A stretch of 14,861 nt of DNA from Nitrospirota bacterium (lineage in GTDB: Bacteria > Nitrospirota > Thermodesulfovibrionia > Thermodesulfovibrionales > JdFR-85). A program made the position numbers and the translations under genes. Where the stretch lies: NCBI GenBank assembly GCA_015485235.1, contig WFTX01000220.1:1-14861 (forward strand). The letters run 5' to 3'. This document shows positions 6,842 through 14,861 of this stretch, one piece after another. The notes beneath the pieces are model-generated. The model had not been told where the DNA came from, did no database searches, and saw only the letters and a list, made by a program, of their open reading frames with translations. Every line of letters starts with the position of its first letter. Position 1 is the stretch's first letter.

Positions 6842-6858
6842 AAGGCAATTCCTGCCTT
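6842..6858. repeat. Short inverted repeat in the divergent intergenic region
   Basis: AAGGCA (6842-6847) and TGCCTT (6853-6858) form a 6-bp stem with a 5-nt loop. On the - strand it is followed by TTTATAAAA and lies about 25 nt before the Dsb start codon. It could be a leader hairpin or an operator in the 168-bp region (6817-6984) between the divergent units. No good sigma-70 or sigma-54 promoter stands out for the - strand gene. The significance of so short a repeat is low. Confidence 0.3.
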
Positions 6859-6984
6859 GGATCAGAATTACAGACTGCCACACCGCATATACAGTCTAAT
6901 CAAACAATATGAAGAAATTATGAAGTTACTGCCCCTCCATAACACTCTGGTAAAAAACATATTATATAACAAAGCACTACAATT

Positions 6985-8523
6985 ATGCCTGATCGTTCTG
7001 GTATATTATATTTCATGGGGAATGAAACAAAGACCAGGAAACTTCCCAAGGTGCCTCTCGTCCTGAATGAGATATCATCACGTTTCCTCAGGGAAAACAG
7101 GGTGATACCCGTGGAGCTCAAGAACGACATCCTCGAGGTTATAATGGAGGACCCTTCAAGATCCGATATCATAGAGGCCCTTGAATACGCGACAGGTACC
7201 CGGATTATCGCATACCAGGGCGATCATGATGAGATTACTGATTACCTCGAAAAGTTTTATGGCAGGGAAAACACCATCAACAGGATAATAGAGGACATTG
7301 ACCAGCTGACTTACGAGGATATCTCAGAAGAAGAGGAGGATATCGGACACCTCAAGGACCTTGCATCGGAAGCACCGATCATAAAACTCGTGAACCTGAT
7401 AATTACCAGGGCCGTAGAAAACAGGGCAAGCGACATCCACCTGGAGCCTTACGAGGATGAACTCAAGGTGAGATACCGGATTGATGGTGTCCTCCATGAG
7501 GTGGAATCAACACCTCGGAGACTCCAGCCCGCGATAATATCAAGGATAAAGATAATGGCGAAGCTTAATATCGCAGAAAGGAGGCTCCCCCAGGATGGAA
7601 AGATAAAACTCAAGGTCCTCGGCAAGGATATAGACATGAGGATCTCAACCATACCGGTACTGCACGGCGAGAGTGTGGTGATCAGGCTCCTTGACCGTGA
7701 GAGCATCGTGATCGATCTGGAACAGCTCGGCTTCCCCCCGGACACGCTTGATGGCTTCAACAAAATCATCAGCCTCCCCAACGGGATAATGCTCGTGACC
7801 GGACCTACCGGAAGTGGTAAGACAACGACCCTTTATGGTGCCCTTGATAAGATAAACAGCCCTGAAAAGAAGATAATTACCGTAGAGGATCCTGTTGAGT
7901 ACCAGTTAAAGGGAGTCAACCAGATCCAGGTCAAGCCCCAGATAGGTCTGAATTTCGCCAACACACTTCGCCATATCGTAAGACAGGACCCGGATATCAT
8001 AATGATTGGAGAGATCAGGGACCTCGAAACTGCCGAGATCGCAATCCAGTCATCCCTCACAGGTCATCTCGTATTCTCCACCCTCCATACCAATGACGCC
8101 CCGAGTGCCATAACAAGGCTTATCGATATGGGCGTGGAGAGCTATCTCCTTGCCTCCACTCTCAGGGGAATACTCGCGCAGAGGCTTGTGAGGGTGATAT
8201 GTCCCGAGTGCAGGGAGGTGGACAGGGAGACCCTTTTAGAGGAACGGCTCATCCTGGGCATACCAGAGAATACCACCATTTACCGGGGGAGGGGTTGTGA
8301 ACACTGCGCCGGAACCGGCTTCTACGGCAGAACGGGCATCTTTGAACTCCTCACTGTGGATGATGGGATAAGGAGGCTCATATCAGTGGGCGTGGATTCG
8401 AATGAACTCAGAAGACAGGCACGTTCATCAGGCATGAGGACCCTGTCGGAAGACGGTGCAAGAAAGGTAATGGAGGGTGTAACAACAATATCTGAAGTAA
8501 TCAGGGTAACTCAGGAAGTCTGA
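6985..8523 (+). CDS. gspE: Type II secretion ATPase GspE
   Basis: Cytoplasmic hexameric ATPase that powers pseudopilus assembly in type II secretion. It has 512 residues. The N-terminal domain (about 20-95) is followed by the secretion-ATPase core with Walker A GPTGSGKTT (273-281), an Asp box region, Walker B IIMIGEIRD (339-346), and the His box around TLHTNDAPSA. A tetracysteine zinc module (Cys406, Cys409, Cys438, Cys441) is typical of GspE/PilB. The start is uncertain: neither the ATG at 6985 nor the in-frame ATG at 7015 has a clear Shine-Dalgarno site, and the first ten residues look less conserved in character. The N1 domain of some GspE/PilB proteins is absent. PilB and GspE are alike, but the H-I-J-K-L-M genes downstream identify the system as T2SS. 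It is the first gene of the operon. Confidence 0.95.
   Translation: MPDRSGILYFMGNETKTRKLPKVPLVLNEISSRFLRENRVIPVELKNDILEVIMEDPSRSDIIEALEYATGTRIIAYQGDHDEITDYLEKFYGRENTINRIIEDIDQLTYEDISEEEEDIGHLKDLASEAPIIKLVNLIITRAVENRASDIHLEPYEDELKVRYRIDGVLHEVESTPRRLQPAIISRIKIMAKLNIAERRLPQDGKIKLKVLGKDIDMRISTIPVLHGESVVIRLLDRESIVIDLEQLGFPPDTLDGFNKIISLPNGIMLVTGPTGSGKTTTLYGALDKINSPEKKIITVEDPVEYQLKGVNQIQVKPQIGLNFANTLRHIVRQDPDIIMIGEIRDLETAEIAIQSSLTGHLVFSTLHTNDAPSAITRLIDMGVESYLLASTLRGILAQRLVRVICPECREVDRETLLEERLILGIPENTTIYRGRGCEHCAGTGFYGRTGIFELLTVDDGIRRLISVGVDSNELRRQARSSGMRTLSEDGARKVMEGVTTISEVIRVTQEV
6999..7007 (+). promoter_or_regulatory. Possible extended -10 element near the gspE start
   Basis: TGGTATATT matches an extended -10 (TGn plus TATATT), with no recognisable -35 hexamer 17 bp upstream. 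It would start transcription near 7014, just at the in-frame ATG at 7015. An A/T-rich TATTATATAA at 6960-6969 is another candidate. Neither is firm. Confidence 0.25.
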
Positions 8524-8525
8524 CG

Positions 8526-9719
8526 ATGCCTCTCTTTTCATACCGTGCAACAACCCCTCAGGGCAAGATTGAGGAAGGAATCATAAACGCCCCTGATGAA
8601 AGGTCGGCGATTGAGAAGATCAGGGATTCCGGGTATATCCCCATACGAATAACAAGGCCGCGTGAGAAAGAGGCCTCCTTCTCCCTCAGGTTCAGGAAGA
8701 AACCGGACATCCTTGTCTTTACAACAGAACTCGCAGCCCTTCTCAATGCCGGTCTTCCCCTAGACAGGAGCCTGAACATCCTTGCCGGGATCACTGAGCA
8801 GAAAGCCATGCAGGGGGTGATAGAATCTGTTCTCAAAGCCATAAGAGAAGGCAGTTCCTTCTCCGATGCCCTTGCCCAGCATCCACGGATATTCCCGAGG
8901 ATATACGTAAACATGGTAAGGGCCGGAGAGGCAGGCGGTGTTTTAGATGTGGTATTGGACAAACTGGTGGAATTCCTGGAGACATCCCGGCAGCTCAGGG
9001 AGCACGTACTTTCAGCCATGATCTATCCCTCGATCCTTATCTTAACAGGCGGGGCATCCCTCATAATCCTGCTTACTTATGTGATACCAAAGTTCTCCCG
9101 GATCTTTGAAGACCTTGGTCAGGCCATCCCCCTTCCTACCATGATACTCATATCCTTCAGCAACTTTCTGAGCAACTACTGGTGGGTCTTCCTGCTTGCA
9201 TTCCTCTTTATCTTCTATATTGCAAGGAGGGCTGTCTCCAGACCCGAAGGAAGGAGAAAGTGGGACGAACTGAAGATAAGACTCTTGGGCGATATTATTA
9301 TCAAACTGGAGACATCCCGCTTTGCAAGGACACTGGGAACCCTTCTAAAAAGCGGTGTCCCTTTGCTCCAGGCCCTTTCCAACGTCCGGGAAACCATCGG
9401 CAATACCGTCTTCGCCTCTGCAATAGACCAGGTCATTATCGGTGCCAGAGAGGGGAAGGGGATCGCAGCCCCGGTGGAAAAGACAGGGATATTTCCATCC
9501 CTGGCCCTTTCAATGATAAAGGTGGGTGAAGAGACAGGGCAGCTCGACGATATGCTTCTCAAGGTAGCAGACACCTATGAAAAGAACTTGAGGACATCGG
9601 TACGGAGATTCATAAGCCTCCTTGAACCTGCCCTGATACTCATAATGGGGCTGATAATAGGATTCATCGTCGTCTCCATCCTCCTTGCCATCTTCAGCAT
9701 AAATGAACTTCCCCTCTGA
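8526..9719 (+). CDS. gspF: Type II secretion inner-membrane platform protein GspF
   Basis: Polytopic inner-membrane core of the T2SS platform, of 397 residues as usual for GspF/PilC. It contains the characteristic internal duplication of a cytoplasmic domain: TELAALLNAGLPLDRSL (67-83) matches RTLGTLLKSGVPLLQAL (268-284), and MVRAGEAGGVLDVVL (130-144) matches MIKVGEETGQLDDML (330-344). Membrane spans lie at about 168-187, 218-234 and 368-390. It starts 2 nt after the gspE stop. Its last codons are overlapped by a possible longer start of gspH. Confidence 0.95.
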   Translation: MPLFSYRATTPQGKIEEGIINAPDERSAIEKIRDSGYIPIRITRPREKEASFSLRFRKKPDILVFTTELAALLNAGLPLDRSLNILAGITEQKAMQGVIESVLKAIREGSSFSDALAQHPRIFPRIYVNMVRAGEAGGVLDVVLDKLVEFLETSRQLREHVLSAMIYPSILILTGGASLIILLTYVIPKFSRIFEDLGQAIPLPTMILISFSNFLSNYWWVFLLAFLFIFYIARRAVSRPEGRRKWDELKIRLLGDIIIKLETSRFARTLGTLLKSGVPLLQALSNVRETIGNTVFASAIDQVIIGAREGKGIAAPVEKTGIFPSLALSMIKVGEETGQLDDMLLKVADTYEKNLRTSVRRFISLLEPALILIMGLIIGFIVVSILLAIFSINELPL

Positions 9720-9741
9720 TGATAAAGACAGGAGAGCCAGG

Positions 9742-10236
9742 TTGATATTTATGAAACTCTCCTTATATAGAATACGGCCTTATCCGTACAAAGGAAGCAG
9801 CGGTTTTACACTACTTGAACTCATCATCGTCCTCCTCCTGATCGGATTGATAACGGGCCTCGTAATGGTGAGTCTCACAACCGCCCTCCCCTCTACGAGA
9901 TTCCGGTCTGAGGTGCGCAAGCTCGGCTCACTGATGATATATGCCAAGAACAGGGCAGAGTATCTGAACCAGGAGAAGGAAGTAATCCTTGACCTTGAAA
10001 AGAGAGAAGCACGATTCGAAGGAAAGACGAGGGCGGCCTTTGCTGACGATACGGAGATCTACATAATTGACCCTATTGAGGGAGAGATACGGGAAGGCCT
10101 TTACAGGATTGTCTTTTCTCCGGGAGGCGGCTCCGCAGGTTCTGTCATAGTCTTGTCACGGAAGGGAAGAAGGATGGAAATCCACCTCGATCCCCTTACA
10201 GGAGGCGTTATTGTAAAGGCAGGTCAGGAAGGTTGA
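9742..10236 (+). CDS. gspH: GspH-type minor pseudopilin
   Basis: Type IV prepilin-like subunit of the pseudopilus. The class III signal is SSG/FTLLELIIVLLLIG, cut after Gly, with Glu at mature position +5, followed by a hydrophobic helix. The rest (RSEVRKLGSLMIYAKNRAEYLNQE, then IVFSPGGGSAGSVIVLS and DPLTGGV near the end) reads like GspH/FimT. It does not fit GspG, because there is no YPTTEQGL-like segment or calcium loop. I chose TTG 9742 because AGGAG lies 7 nt upstream (9730-9734). ATG 9751 and the longer ATG 9703, which overlaps gspF by 17 nt without a ribosome site, are alternatives. The end overlaps gspI by 4 nt. Confidence 0.85.
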   Translation: MIFMKLSLYRIRPYPYKGSSGFTLLELIIVLLLIGLITGLVMVSLTTALPSTRFRSEVRKLGSLMIYAKNRAEYLNQEKEVILDLEKREARFEGKTRAAFADDTEIYIIDPIEGEIREGLYRIVFSPGGGSAGSVIVLSRKGRRMEIHLDPLTGGVIVKAGQEG

Positions 10237-10613
10237 GAAGGAAAAGATCAGATAAGGGTTTCACCCTGATTGAGGTGATCGTTGCACTCTCGATACTTAC
10301 AATAGGAGTGATTGGGATTGTGAGCCTATTTTCCGGCTCCCTCCGCTCCATCAACAGAAGTGCCCAGGCCCGCGATATTGGCATGATCGCCATGGCTGAG
10401 ATGCGGACACTCCTCCTGAGTTCCACTCTGACAGAAACCGAGAATACTGAGCCCCGGGGAGACTATGAAATCTCCTACTCAATCCGTGAAGTTGAGGACG
10501 ATAGGTTCCAGAACCTTCCGTACAAGCTTTTTGACATAACGCTCAGGGTGACCAGGGAGGGGAGGAGTTTCGGTCTCCGGAGCAGGAAACTGGTACGCAC
10601 CTTCACAAAATAG
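10233..10613 (+). CDS. gspI: GspI-type minor pseudopilin
   Basis: Pseudopilus tip subunit of 126 residues. It has a short basic leader, the prepilin peptidase site DKG/FTLIEVIVALSILTIGVIG (cleavage after Gly9, Glu14 at mature +5) and a compact C-terminal domain with QARDIGMIAMAEMR and the FDITLRV strand. These are typical of GspI, which forms the tip complex with GspJ and GspK. It starts at a TTG that overlaps the gspH stop (TTGA) and is preceded by AGGAAGG, so translation is probably coupled. Confidence 0.88.
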   Translation: MRRKRSDKGFTLIEVIVALSILTIGVIGIVSLFSGSLRSINRSAQARDIGMIAMAEMRTLLLSSTLTETENTEPRGDYEISYSIREVEDDRFQNLPYKLFDITLRVTREGRSFGLRSRKLVRTFTK

Positions 10614-10617
10614 AACC

Positions 10618-11322
10618 GTGAACAAAGAACATAAGTCAGACAATACAAAGGACATCCCATCGGGGACTGAGGACGGTTTCACACTCCTTGAACTCCTCAT
10701 ATCCATAACAGTACTGGGGTTGATGATCCTTGTCATGTCCGGAAGCATCAGCATTGGACTGAAATCCGTTGACAAGGGGGAAAGGGAGGTTTCCAGACAG
10801 GAGAGACTGAGGGGAACTTTTACCCTGGTTGACCGCCAGATCAGCAGCATGGTTAAGGCGCTTCGTCCTGTTGAAGGTGAGCGGGTTGTCTGGTTCGAGG
10901 GCGATCAAAAAAGTTGCCTGTTTCTCACAGAGAGGTCCCTCTGGGGATGGAAGGAAGGAATTTCAGAGGTCAGATACGAGATCAGTGAATCACCTGCTGA
11001 CGGTCTTATTATTGCTGAGTCCGAGAGAATTCCCTGGCTTGAGGAAGGGGCCGAACCTGATACCTACACCATGCTGGATGGTCTTGAAGAGGCTGAATTC
11101 AGATATCTTGACACAAACACCAGCGGAGAAAAGGAATGGATAGAGGAATGGACGTCAAAGGATCATTACCCGGAGGCCATAGCCCTTTTTCTGAAGGGCC
11201 CGGGCTTTGAATACAGCCTTGTCTTTCCAGTCCTGACGGAAGGCAGAACCGAAAGGAAGACGAGGTCCAGAACAGAAACAACTTCTTCAGAAAGAAGACT
11301 CTTCCCTTTTAAAGGACAATGA
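10618..11322 (+). CDS. gspJ: GspJ-type minor pseudopilin
   Basis: Pseudopilus tip subunit of 234 residues. The leader is 20 residues, hydrophilic, ending EDG/FTLLELLISITVLG with Glu25 at mature +5. Its size and place between gspI and gspK fit GspJ, as do the RLRGTFTLVDRQISSMV helix and the LDGLEEAEFRYLD strand region. The C-terminus is rich in Arg, Thr and Ser. The start is a GTG 4 nt after the gspI stop with no strong ribosome site, so reinitiation from gspI is likely. The stop overlaps gspK by 4 nt (ATGA). Confidence 0.87.
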   Translation: MNKEHKSDNTKDIPSGTEDGFTLLELLISITVLGLMILVMSGSISIGLKSVDKGEREVSRQERLRGTFTLVDRQISSMVKALRPVEGERVVWFEGDQKSCLFLTERSLWGWKEGISEVRYEISESPADGLIIAESERIPWLEEGAEPDTYTMLDGLEEAEFRYLDTNTSGEKEWIEEWTSKDHYPEAIALFLKGPGFEYSLVFPVLTEGRTERKTRSRTETTSSERRLFPFKGQ

Positions 11323-12293
11323 TCATGATTACGAAACCTCTGACCTGCAGAAACGACAGGGGCATCGCCCTTCTCCTTGTACTCTGGGTGCTCATACTCC
11401 TGATGACCATAATCGTCTCATTTTCCTATCTTGCAAGAACGGAACTTGAGGCAGGTTATCAGTTCAACAAACGGCTCAAGGAGGAGATGCTCCTCGAGGG
11501 CGCCATTAACCAGGCCATACTTGAGACCATCTATGCTATCAGAAACCCTGACAGCGAGGATGCATGGCAACTGAACGGGACCCCTCTGGATTATGGTACC
11601 AATGAGGATGGGATTACCATAATCATCCGTCCTGAGGCCTCCAAGGTGGATTTAAACAGGTCTTCTGATGTAATATTAAGGGGAATTCTTACTTCCCTCG
11701 ATGTGGATGCTGAAACTTCTGACATAATTGTGGATTCCATCCTCGATTGGCGCGACAGGGATGATCTCCACAGGTTGAACGGGGCTGAAAACGATTACTA
11801 TCAGTCTCTTGAAAAACCTTATAGTTGCAAAAACGCCGACTTTGACAGCATATATGAACTCTTACTTGTACGGGGTATAACAAGAGAACTGTTCTATGGA
11901 AATAAAGACAGGCCCGGCCTCAGGGATTTTCTTACGGTCTATTCCTCAAATGGAAAGATCGATATGAATACTGCCTCCAGGGAGGTCCTGCTGGCCCTCC
12001 CTGGGATGGATCAGACCATGGCTGAGGAGATCATCAGACGGAGGGAGGAGAGGCCCTTTGCCAACATGGCTGAACTCAAAGATGTCATTGGAGAGATTTA
12101 TGCCGGTGTGGCTCCCTATATAAGCATCGGCAGAACGTCTACATATGAGATAATGGCAAGGATGAAAAAGTCCGGCTATGGAATCTCTGCAACCGTGGAT
12201 GTGATCGGTCAGGATTATCGCATCCGTTACTGGCGGAAGCCCGCCGGCACTTTGAAGGTGAGTAAGGGGAAAAACCGGAATGAAGATATATGA
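11319..12293 (+). CDS. gspK: GspK-type minor pseudopilin
   Basis: Largest pseudopilin, thought to cap the pseudopilus tip with GspI and GspJ. It has 324 residues. The prepilin-type site is NDRG/IALLLVLWVLILL (after Gly15). Mature position +5 is Leu, not Glu, which is a known trait of GspK. The helical insert domain includes VDLNRSSDVILRGILTSL, SILDWRDRDD and a helix-hairpin-helix-like DMNTASREVLLALPGMDQTMAEEII, all typical of GspK. It overlaps gspJ by 4 nt and gspL by 14 nt. Confidence 0.92.
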   Translation: MIMITKPLTCRNDRGIALLLVLWVLILLMTIIVSFSYLARTELEAGYQFNKRLKEEMLLEGAINQAILETIYAIRNPDSEDAWQLNGTPLDYGTNEDGITIIIRPEASKVDLNRSSDVILRGILTSLDVDAETSDIIVDSILDWRDRDDLHRLNGAENDYYQSLEKPYSCKNADFDSIYELLLVRGITRELFYGNKDRPGLRDFLTVYSSNGKIDMNTASREVLLALPGMDQTMAEEIIRRREERPFANMAELKDVIGEIYAGVAPYISIGRTSTYEIMARMKKSGYGISATVDVIGQDYRIRYWRKPAGTLKVSKGKNRNEDI

Positions 12294-13629
12294 ATTCCTG
12301 TTCATGAATCCGATAGAAAGAAACTTCAGGCGGAAGTCCGTCCTCTCCCTGACGATATCGGGCAAATCGTTCAGTATCGCCCAGGTGAAACTAAGGGGTA
12401 GAGACTTCGAGGTCAGGAAACTCCATGAACAACCCCTCTCCGGGAAGGGAAGACCTCCTTTCATTGAGGAAATACTTCCAGCGGTTACAATGATAGTCTC
12501 CGACCGTGGTATCCTGGACAGGGAGATAGTAATAACCATTCCTCCTGAATGGACGCTCCATAGGGAGATCGACCTGCCTGCAGCAGCAGCCGAGAACCTC
12601 CCCGATGTCATCAGTTACGAGATGGACCACTTCACGCCCTTTACGTCAGAACAGGTTCTGTTTGATTTCCATAACCTCTCTGAGAACAAACCATCTGGCG
12701 AAAACGGTAAGTGTCATCTGAACATCTATGTTGTCAGCAGATCCCTCATCTCTCCCCTCATTGAAGGGCTGAAAAGGGAAGGGTTTTCTGTTCCTGCCAT
12801 TACCACAACTGACGGAGCCATAGCCGCCCTTCTCCACGGTCTGACTGGAGAACTGGATATATCCTTCATTATGGAAGGAAGAGTTAACCGAACCATCAAG
12901 GGGATGCCGCTCATGTCAGAAGATCCACCACCCGGCCTGAGTGCAGGAATTGATTCCACAGAGGTCCTGGTCTTCAGGAATGGAAACAAGGGTGAACCCT
13001 CACCCCTGACTGATGTTATGAGAGATGTCTCCAGGCAGAAGATAAAGAAAGAGGATGTACATGCGGGTGCTGGTGCCATCCCGTTCCTCTTGGACCTGAG
13101 GATGCTCAATTTCCTCTCCCCCGGCGAAAGGTCTGCGCCACGCCCCCCTCTGGGACTTACCATAATCCTTGCTGTAGTTGTCATAGGACTTCTCTTCATG
13201 TTTCTCCCCCTTCCCCTTCTTAAAGGGGAGAAGATAAACAGGGCCCTCCAGGGACAGATCGATTCGCTCAAGCCGGCTGTTATGAAAGTGGAGTCCATGA
13301 AAAAGGAGCTTCAAAACATACGTCAGGAACTCAGGATAATCGCTGAATTCAAGACAAAGAACCCCCAGATGCTCCTGATGCTCAGGGAGCTCACAGAAAT
13401 CATCCCCGAAAACACATGGATCACCAGACTCGAGATAAAGGGAGAGAAGGTGACAATCGAGGGATTTTCCGATAGCGCTACCCCTCTCATATCACTACTT
13501 GAGTCCTCGGATATCCTGAAAAACGTCAGCTTTTCATCCACCACTGTGAAGGACAGGAGGATGAACAAGGAACGGTTCAGGATAAAGGGTGAACTGGAAC
13601 GAAAGGACAGAGCCAGTGCAGGGGAATAA
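12280..13629 (+). CDS. gspL: GspL-type platform protein (PilM-like plus PilN-like halves)
   Basis: Bitopic inner-membrane protein that would link the GspE ATPase to GspF and GspM. It has 449 residues. Residues about 20-280 resemble the actin-like cytoplasmic domain of GspL/PilM (ITIPPEWTLHREIDLP, VISYEMDHFTPF). One membrane span lies at 291-313. A coiled-coil region follows (317-355), then a ferredoxin-like periplasmic domain (about 360-440, ELTEIIPENTWITRLEIKGEKVTIEG) that reads like PilN. The combination of a PilM and a PilN part in one chain is what GspL is. The ATG at 12280 has AGGGGA about 10 nt upstream and overlaps gspK by 14 nt. An in-frame ATG at 12304 is possible. Confidence 0.85.
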   Translation: MKIYEFLFMNPIERNFRRKSVLSLTISGKSFSIAQVKLRGRDFEVRKLHEQPLSGKGRPPFIEEILPAVTMIVSDRGILDREIVITIPPEWTLHREIDLPAAAAENLPDVISYEMDHFTPFTSEQVLFDFHNLSENKPSGENGKCHLNIYVVSRSLISPLIEGLKREGFSVPAITTTDGAIAALLHGLTGELDISFIMEGRVNRTIKGMPLMSEDPPPGLSAGIDSTEVLVFRNGNKGEPSPLTDVMRDVSRQKIKKEDVHAGAGAIPFLLDLRMLNFLSPGERSAPRPPLGLTIILAVVVIGLLFMFLPLPLLKGEKINRALQGQIDSLKPAVMKVESMKKELQNIRQELRIIAEFKTKNPQMLLMLRELTEIIPENTWITRLEIKGEKVTIEGFSDSATPLISLLESSDILKNVSFSSTTVKDRRMNKERFRIKGELERKDRASAGE

Positions 13630-14164
13630 GCGACTTCTACTGGGGACAGCCGTAATCATTGTTCTGGCAATCGTTACGGGTTACCAGTATGGCTACGGAA
13701 CATACAGGAGCAGGCTCGCCTCTATCAAGGAGACTCGAGAGATGAGTCTGAAGACTCTGAGCAAGTACAGAAAAGTCCTCTCAGAAAAGAAAAGCATCCA
13801 GAGGGAACTCAACCAACTCAGAAGGGCTCTGAAGGACGAGGAGCTCAAGCTTCTGAGGGGTGAGACCCCTGCCCTCGCCTCTGCCTCCCTCCAGAGCATC
13901 GTGAAACAGATAATCAGTTCCGAGGGTGCCACCATCAGGAGTGAGAGGGTTGAGAGGACGGAGGAAATCGACGGCTTCAGGGAGGTTTCTGTAAGCATAG
14001 ACCTTTCAGTGGATTCAATAGCCACCCTCTCCAATATAATCTACAACATCGAGTCACGCACCCCTTACATGGTCATAAAGGAGATGAGTATAAGGGTTAG
14101 AAATTACCGGAGACCCGGTGTCCTGACGGTCAGGCTCAGGATATCAGGTCTCTCCAGGGCATGA
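13616..14164 (+). CDS. gspM: GspM/PilO-like platform protein
   Basis: Small bitopic inner-membrane partner of GspL. After a short cytoplasmic start there is one membrane span (about residues 7-25 from this start), a long coiled-coil (SRLASIKETREMSLKTL onward to about residue 75) and a periplasmic ferredoxin-like domain (SLQSIVKQIISSEGATI, VSVSIDLSVDSIATLSNIIYNIE). This is the PilO/GspM layout. I chose the GTG at 13616 because AAAGGA lies 8 nt before it and the overlap with gspL is short (14 nt). The longer GTG at 13589 (AGGA 6 nt upstream, 41-nt overlap) is nearly as good. Low sequence conservation is normal in this family, so the assignment rests on layout and operon position. Confidence 0.8.
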   Translation: MQGNKRLLLGTAVIIVLAIVTGYQYGYGTYRSRLASIKETREMSLKTLSKYRKVLSEKKSIQRELNQLRRALKDEELKLLRGETPALASASLQSIVKQIISSEGATIRSERVERTEEIDGFREVSVSIDLSVDSIATLSNIIYNIESRTPYMVIKEMSIRVRNYRRPGVLTVRLRISGLSRA

Positions 14165-14177
14165 ACCGGCTTTCTCC

Positions 14178-14861
14178 ATGAAGACAGACGTTCCCACCCC
14201 GCCCAGGATACTGGTACCATTACTGCTCGAGGAGGTTCTACGCAAGAACCACTCCCCCAAGGTTCTCCTCCAGAGGGTCTCTTCAGAGACTGTGAGGAAA
14301 GAACTCCCCTTCATGAGGGAGATCCTTTATGGTGTGCTCAGGAACCTCCTTTATATAGACTGGAGGCTTGGCCCTTACCTCAGGAGGCCCGGAAGGCTCA
14401 ACAGCTATACCCTGAACAATCTCCGTGCCGGTGCCTACCAGATCCTCTTCATGAGGGTGCCTGAATGGGCTGCTGTGAACGAATCAGTAGAGGCGGAAAA
14501 GACAAAGGGGAAACATCCGGAACTCGTAAACGCCGTCCTGAGGAGCATGGTCAGGGAAGCCTCCGAGCCTCCCCTCCCTCCCTCGATCGATAGAAAGCTT
14601 TCCATCCTTTACTCCCATCCCCTCTGGCTCGTCAGGAGGTGGCTCCGGCGATTCGGACCCTCTGAGACGGAAAAACTCCTCCAGATTAACAATACCATTC
14701 CCCCTCTCACACTCAGGATAAACAGTTTAAGAACAACAAGGGAGGATTTTCGTGAAATGCTCTCCGAGATGGGAATACCTCACCGTGAGACATCCCGCTC
14801 CCCTGCGGGGATCATACTGGAAAGACCTGATGACATTACAAGGATTAATGATCTTGGAGGA
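14178..14861 (+). CDS. rsmB: 16S rRNA (cytosine-967-C5)-methyltransferase RsmB, 3'-truncated by window edge
   Basis: N-terminal 228 codons of RsmB (Sun/Fmu), which methylates C967 of 16S rRNA using S-adenosylmethionine. The NusB-like RNA-binding domain is visible: REILYGVLRNLLYIDW, LNNLRAGAYQILFMRVPEWAAVNESVE and ELVNAVLRSMVRE. Then come HPLWLVRRWLRRFG and the PPLTLRINSLRTTREDF linker that leads to the catalytic domain. The SAM-binding motifs and catalytic cysteines lie beyond the window. The frame is open to the last base. The ATG at 14178 is 13 nt after gspM; no strong ribosome site is seen. The ATG at 14161 closes after six codons and is not the start. Confidence 0.92.
   Translation, partial: MKTDVPTPPRILVPLLLEEVLRKNHSPKVLLQRVSSETVRKELPFMREILYGVLRNLLYIDWRLGPYLRRPGRLNSYTLNNLRAGAYQILFMRVPEWAAVNESVEAEKTKGKHPELVNAVLRSMVREASEPPLPPSIDRKLSILYSHPLWLVRRWLRRFGPSETEKLLQINNTIPPLTLRINSLRTTREDFREMLSEMGIPHRETSRSPAGIILERPDDITRINDLGG

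Noticed and set aside
6857..7066. 69-codon + strand frame from a TTG in the divergent intergenic region
   Set aside because: It has no ribosome site, overlaps the start of gspE in another frame and shows no family-like pattern.
13209..13228. CCCCTT / AAGGGG inverted repeat in gspL as a terminator
   Set aside because: It lies inside the coding region, the stem is short and no T-run follows.
12726..13298. 190-codon - strand frame inside gspL
   Set aside because: It is opposite the coding strand of an operon gene, with low-complexity Ser/Arg/Pro content typical of an antisense shadow.
14161..14181. ATG at 14161 as the rsmB start
   Set aside because: That frame stops after six codons. The RsmB frame starts at 14178.
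1..14861. tRNA, rRNA, CRISPR array, insertion sequence or prophage
   Set aside because: No cloverleaf, direct-repeat array, transposase or phage gene was seen; the window is almost fully occupied by the listed genes.

Overview
This 14.9 kb window is gene-dense bacterial DNA of moderate G+C. It comes from a Gram-negative organism: it carries most of a type II secretion (T2SS) operon, a periplasmic Dsb-type thiol oxidoreductase and a cytochrome c assembly protein. I could not place the lineage with certainty. An anaerobic or microaerophilic Nitrospirota- or Desulfobacterota-like bacterium fits the mix of T2SS, CcsA, B12/radical SAM enzyme and a probable selenoprotein, but that is inference.

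Region 1 (1-5985, + strand) is a tightly packed and probably co-transcribed series: the 3' part of leucyl aminopeptidase pepA; a secreted zinc-dependent phospholipase C-like protein; moeA (molybdenum cofactor synthesis); a 50-residue CPWC plus membrane-tail protein; a B12-binding radical SAM enzyme; a small His-containing membrane protein; a possible 25-residue coupling ORF; and a CcsA-type cytochrome c assembly protein. It ends at a strong 14-bp hairpin terminator, which also serves the convergent gene on the other strand.

Region 2 (6016-6816, - strand) is the most notable locus. It encodes a periplasmic DsbC/DsbG-type disulfide isomerase whose frame is interrupted once, by TGA exactly at the first cysteine of the CxxC active site (U-P-Y-C). 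Reading continues cleanly through the rest of the thioredoxin fold. A perfect 7-bp hairpin with a CGGU loop lies 15 nt after the TGA, matching the bacterial SECIS layout. I therefore call one 266-residue selenoprotein rather than two ORFs or a pseudogene.

Region 3 (6985-14861, + strand) is a T2SS operon, gspE-F-H-I-J-K-L-M, with overlapping or nearly touching genes. It is followed by the start of rsmB, the 16S rRNA m5C methyltransferase, which is cut by the window edge. gspC, gspD and the major pseudopilin gspG are not in this cluster. Regions 2 and 3 are divergent and share a 168-bp intergenic region.

I see no tRNA, rRNA, CRISPR array, insertion sequence or prophage gene in the window.
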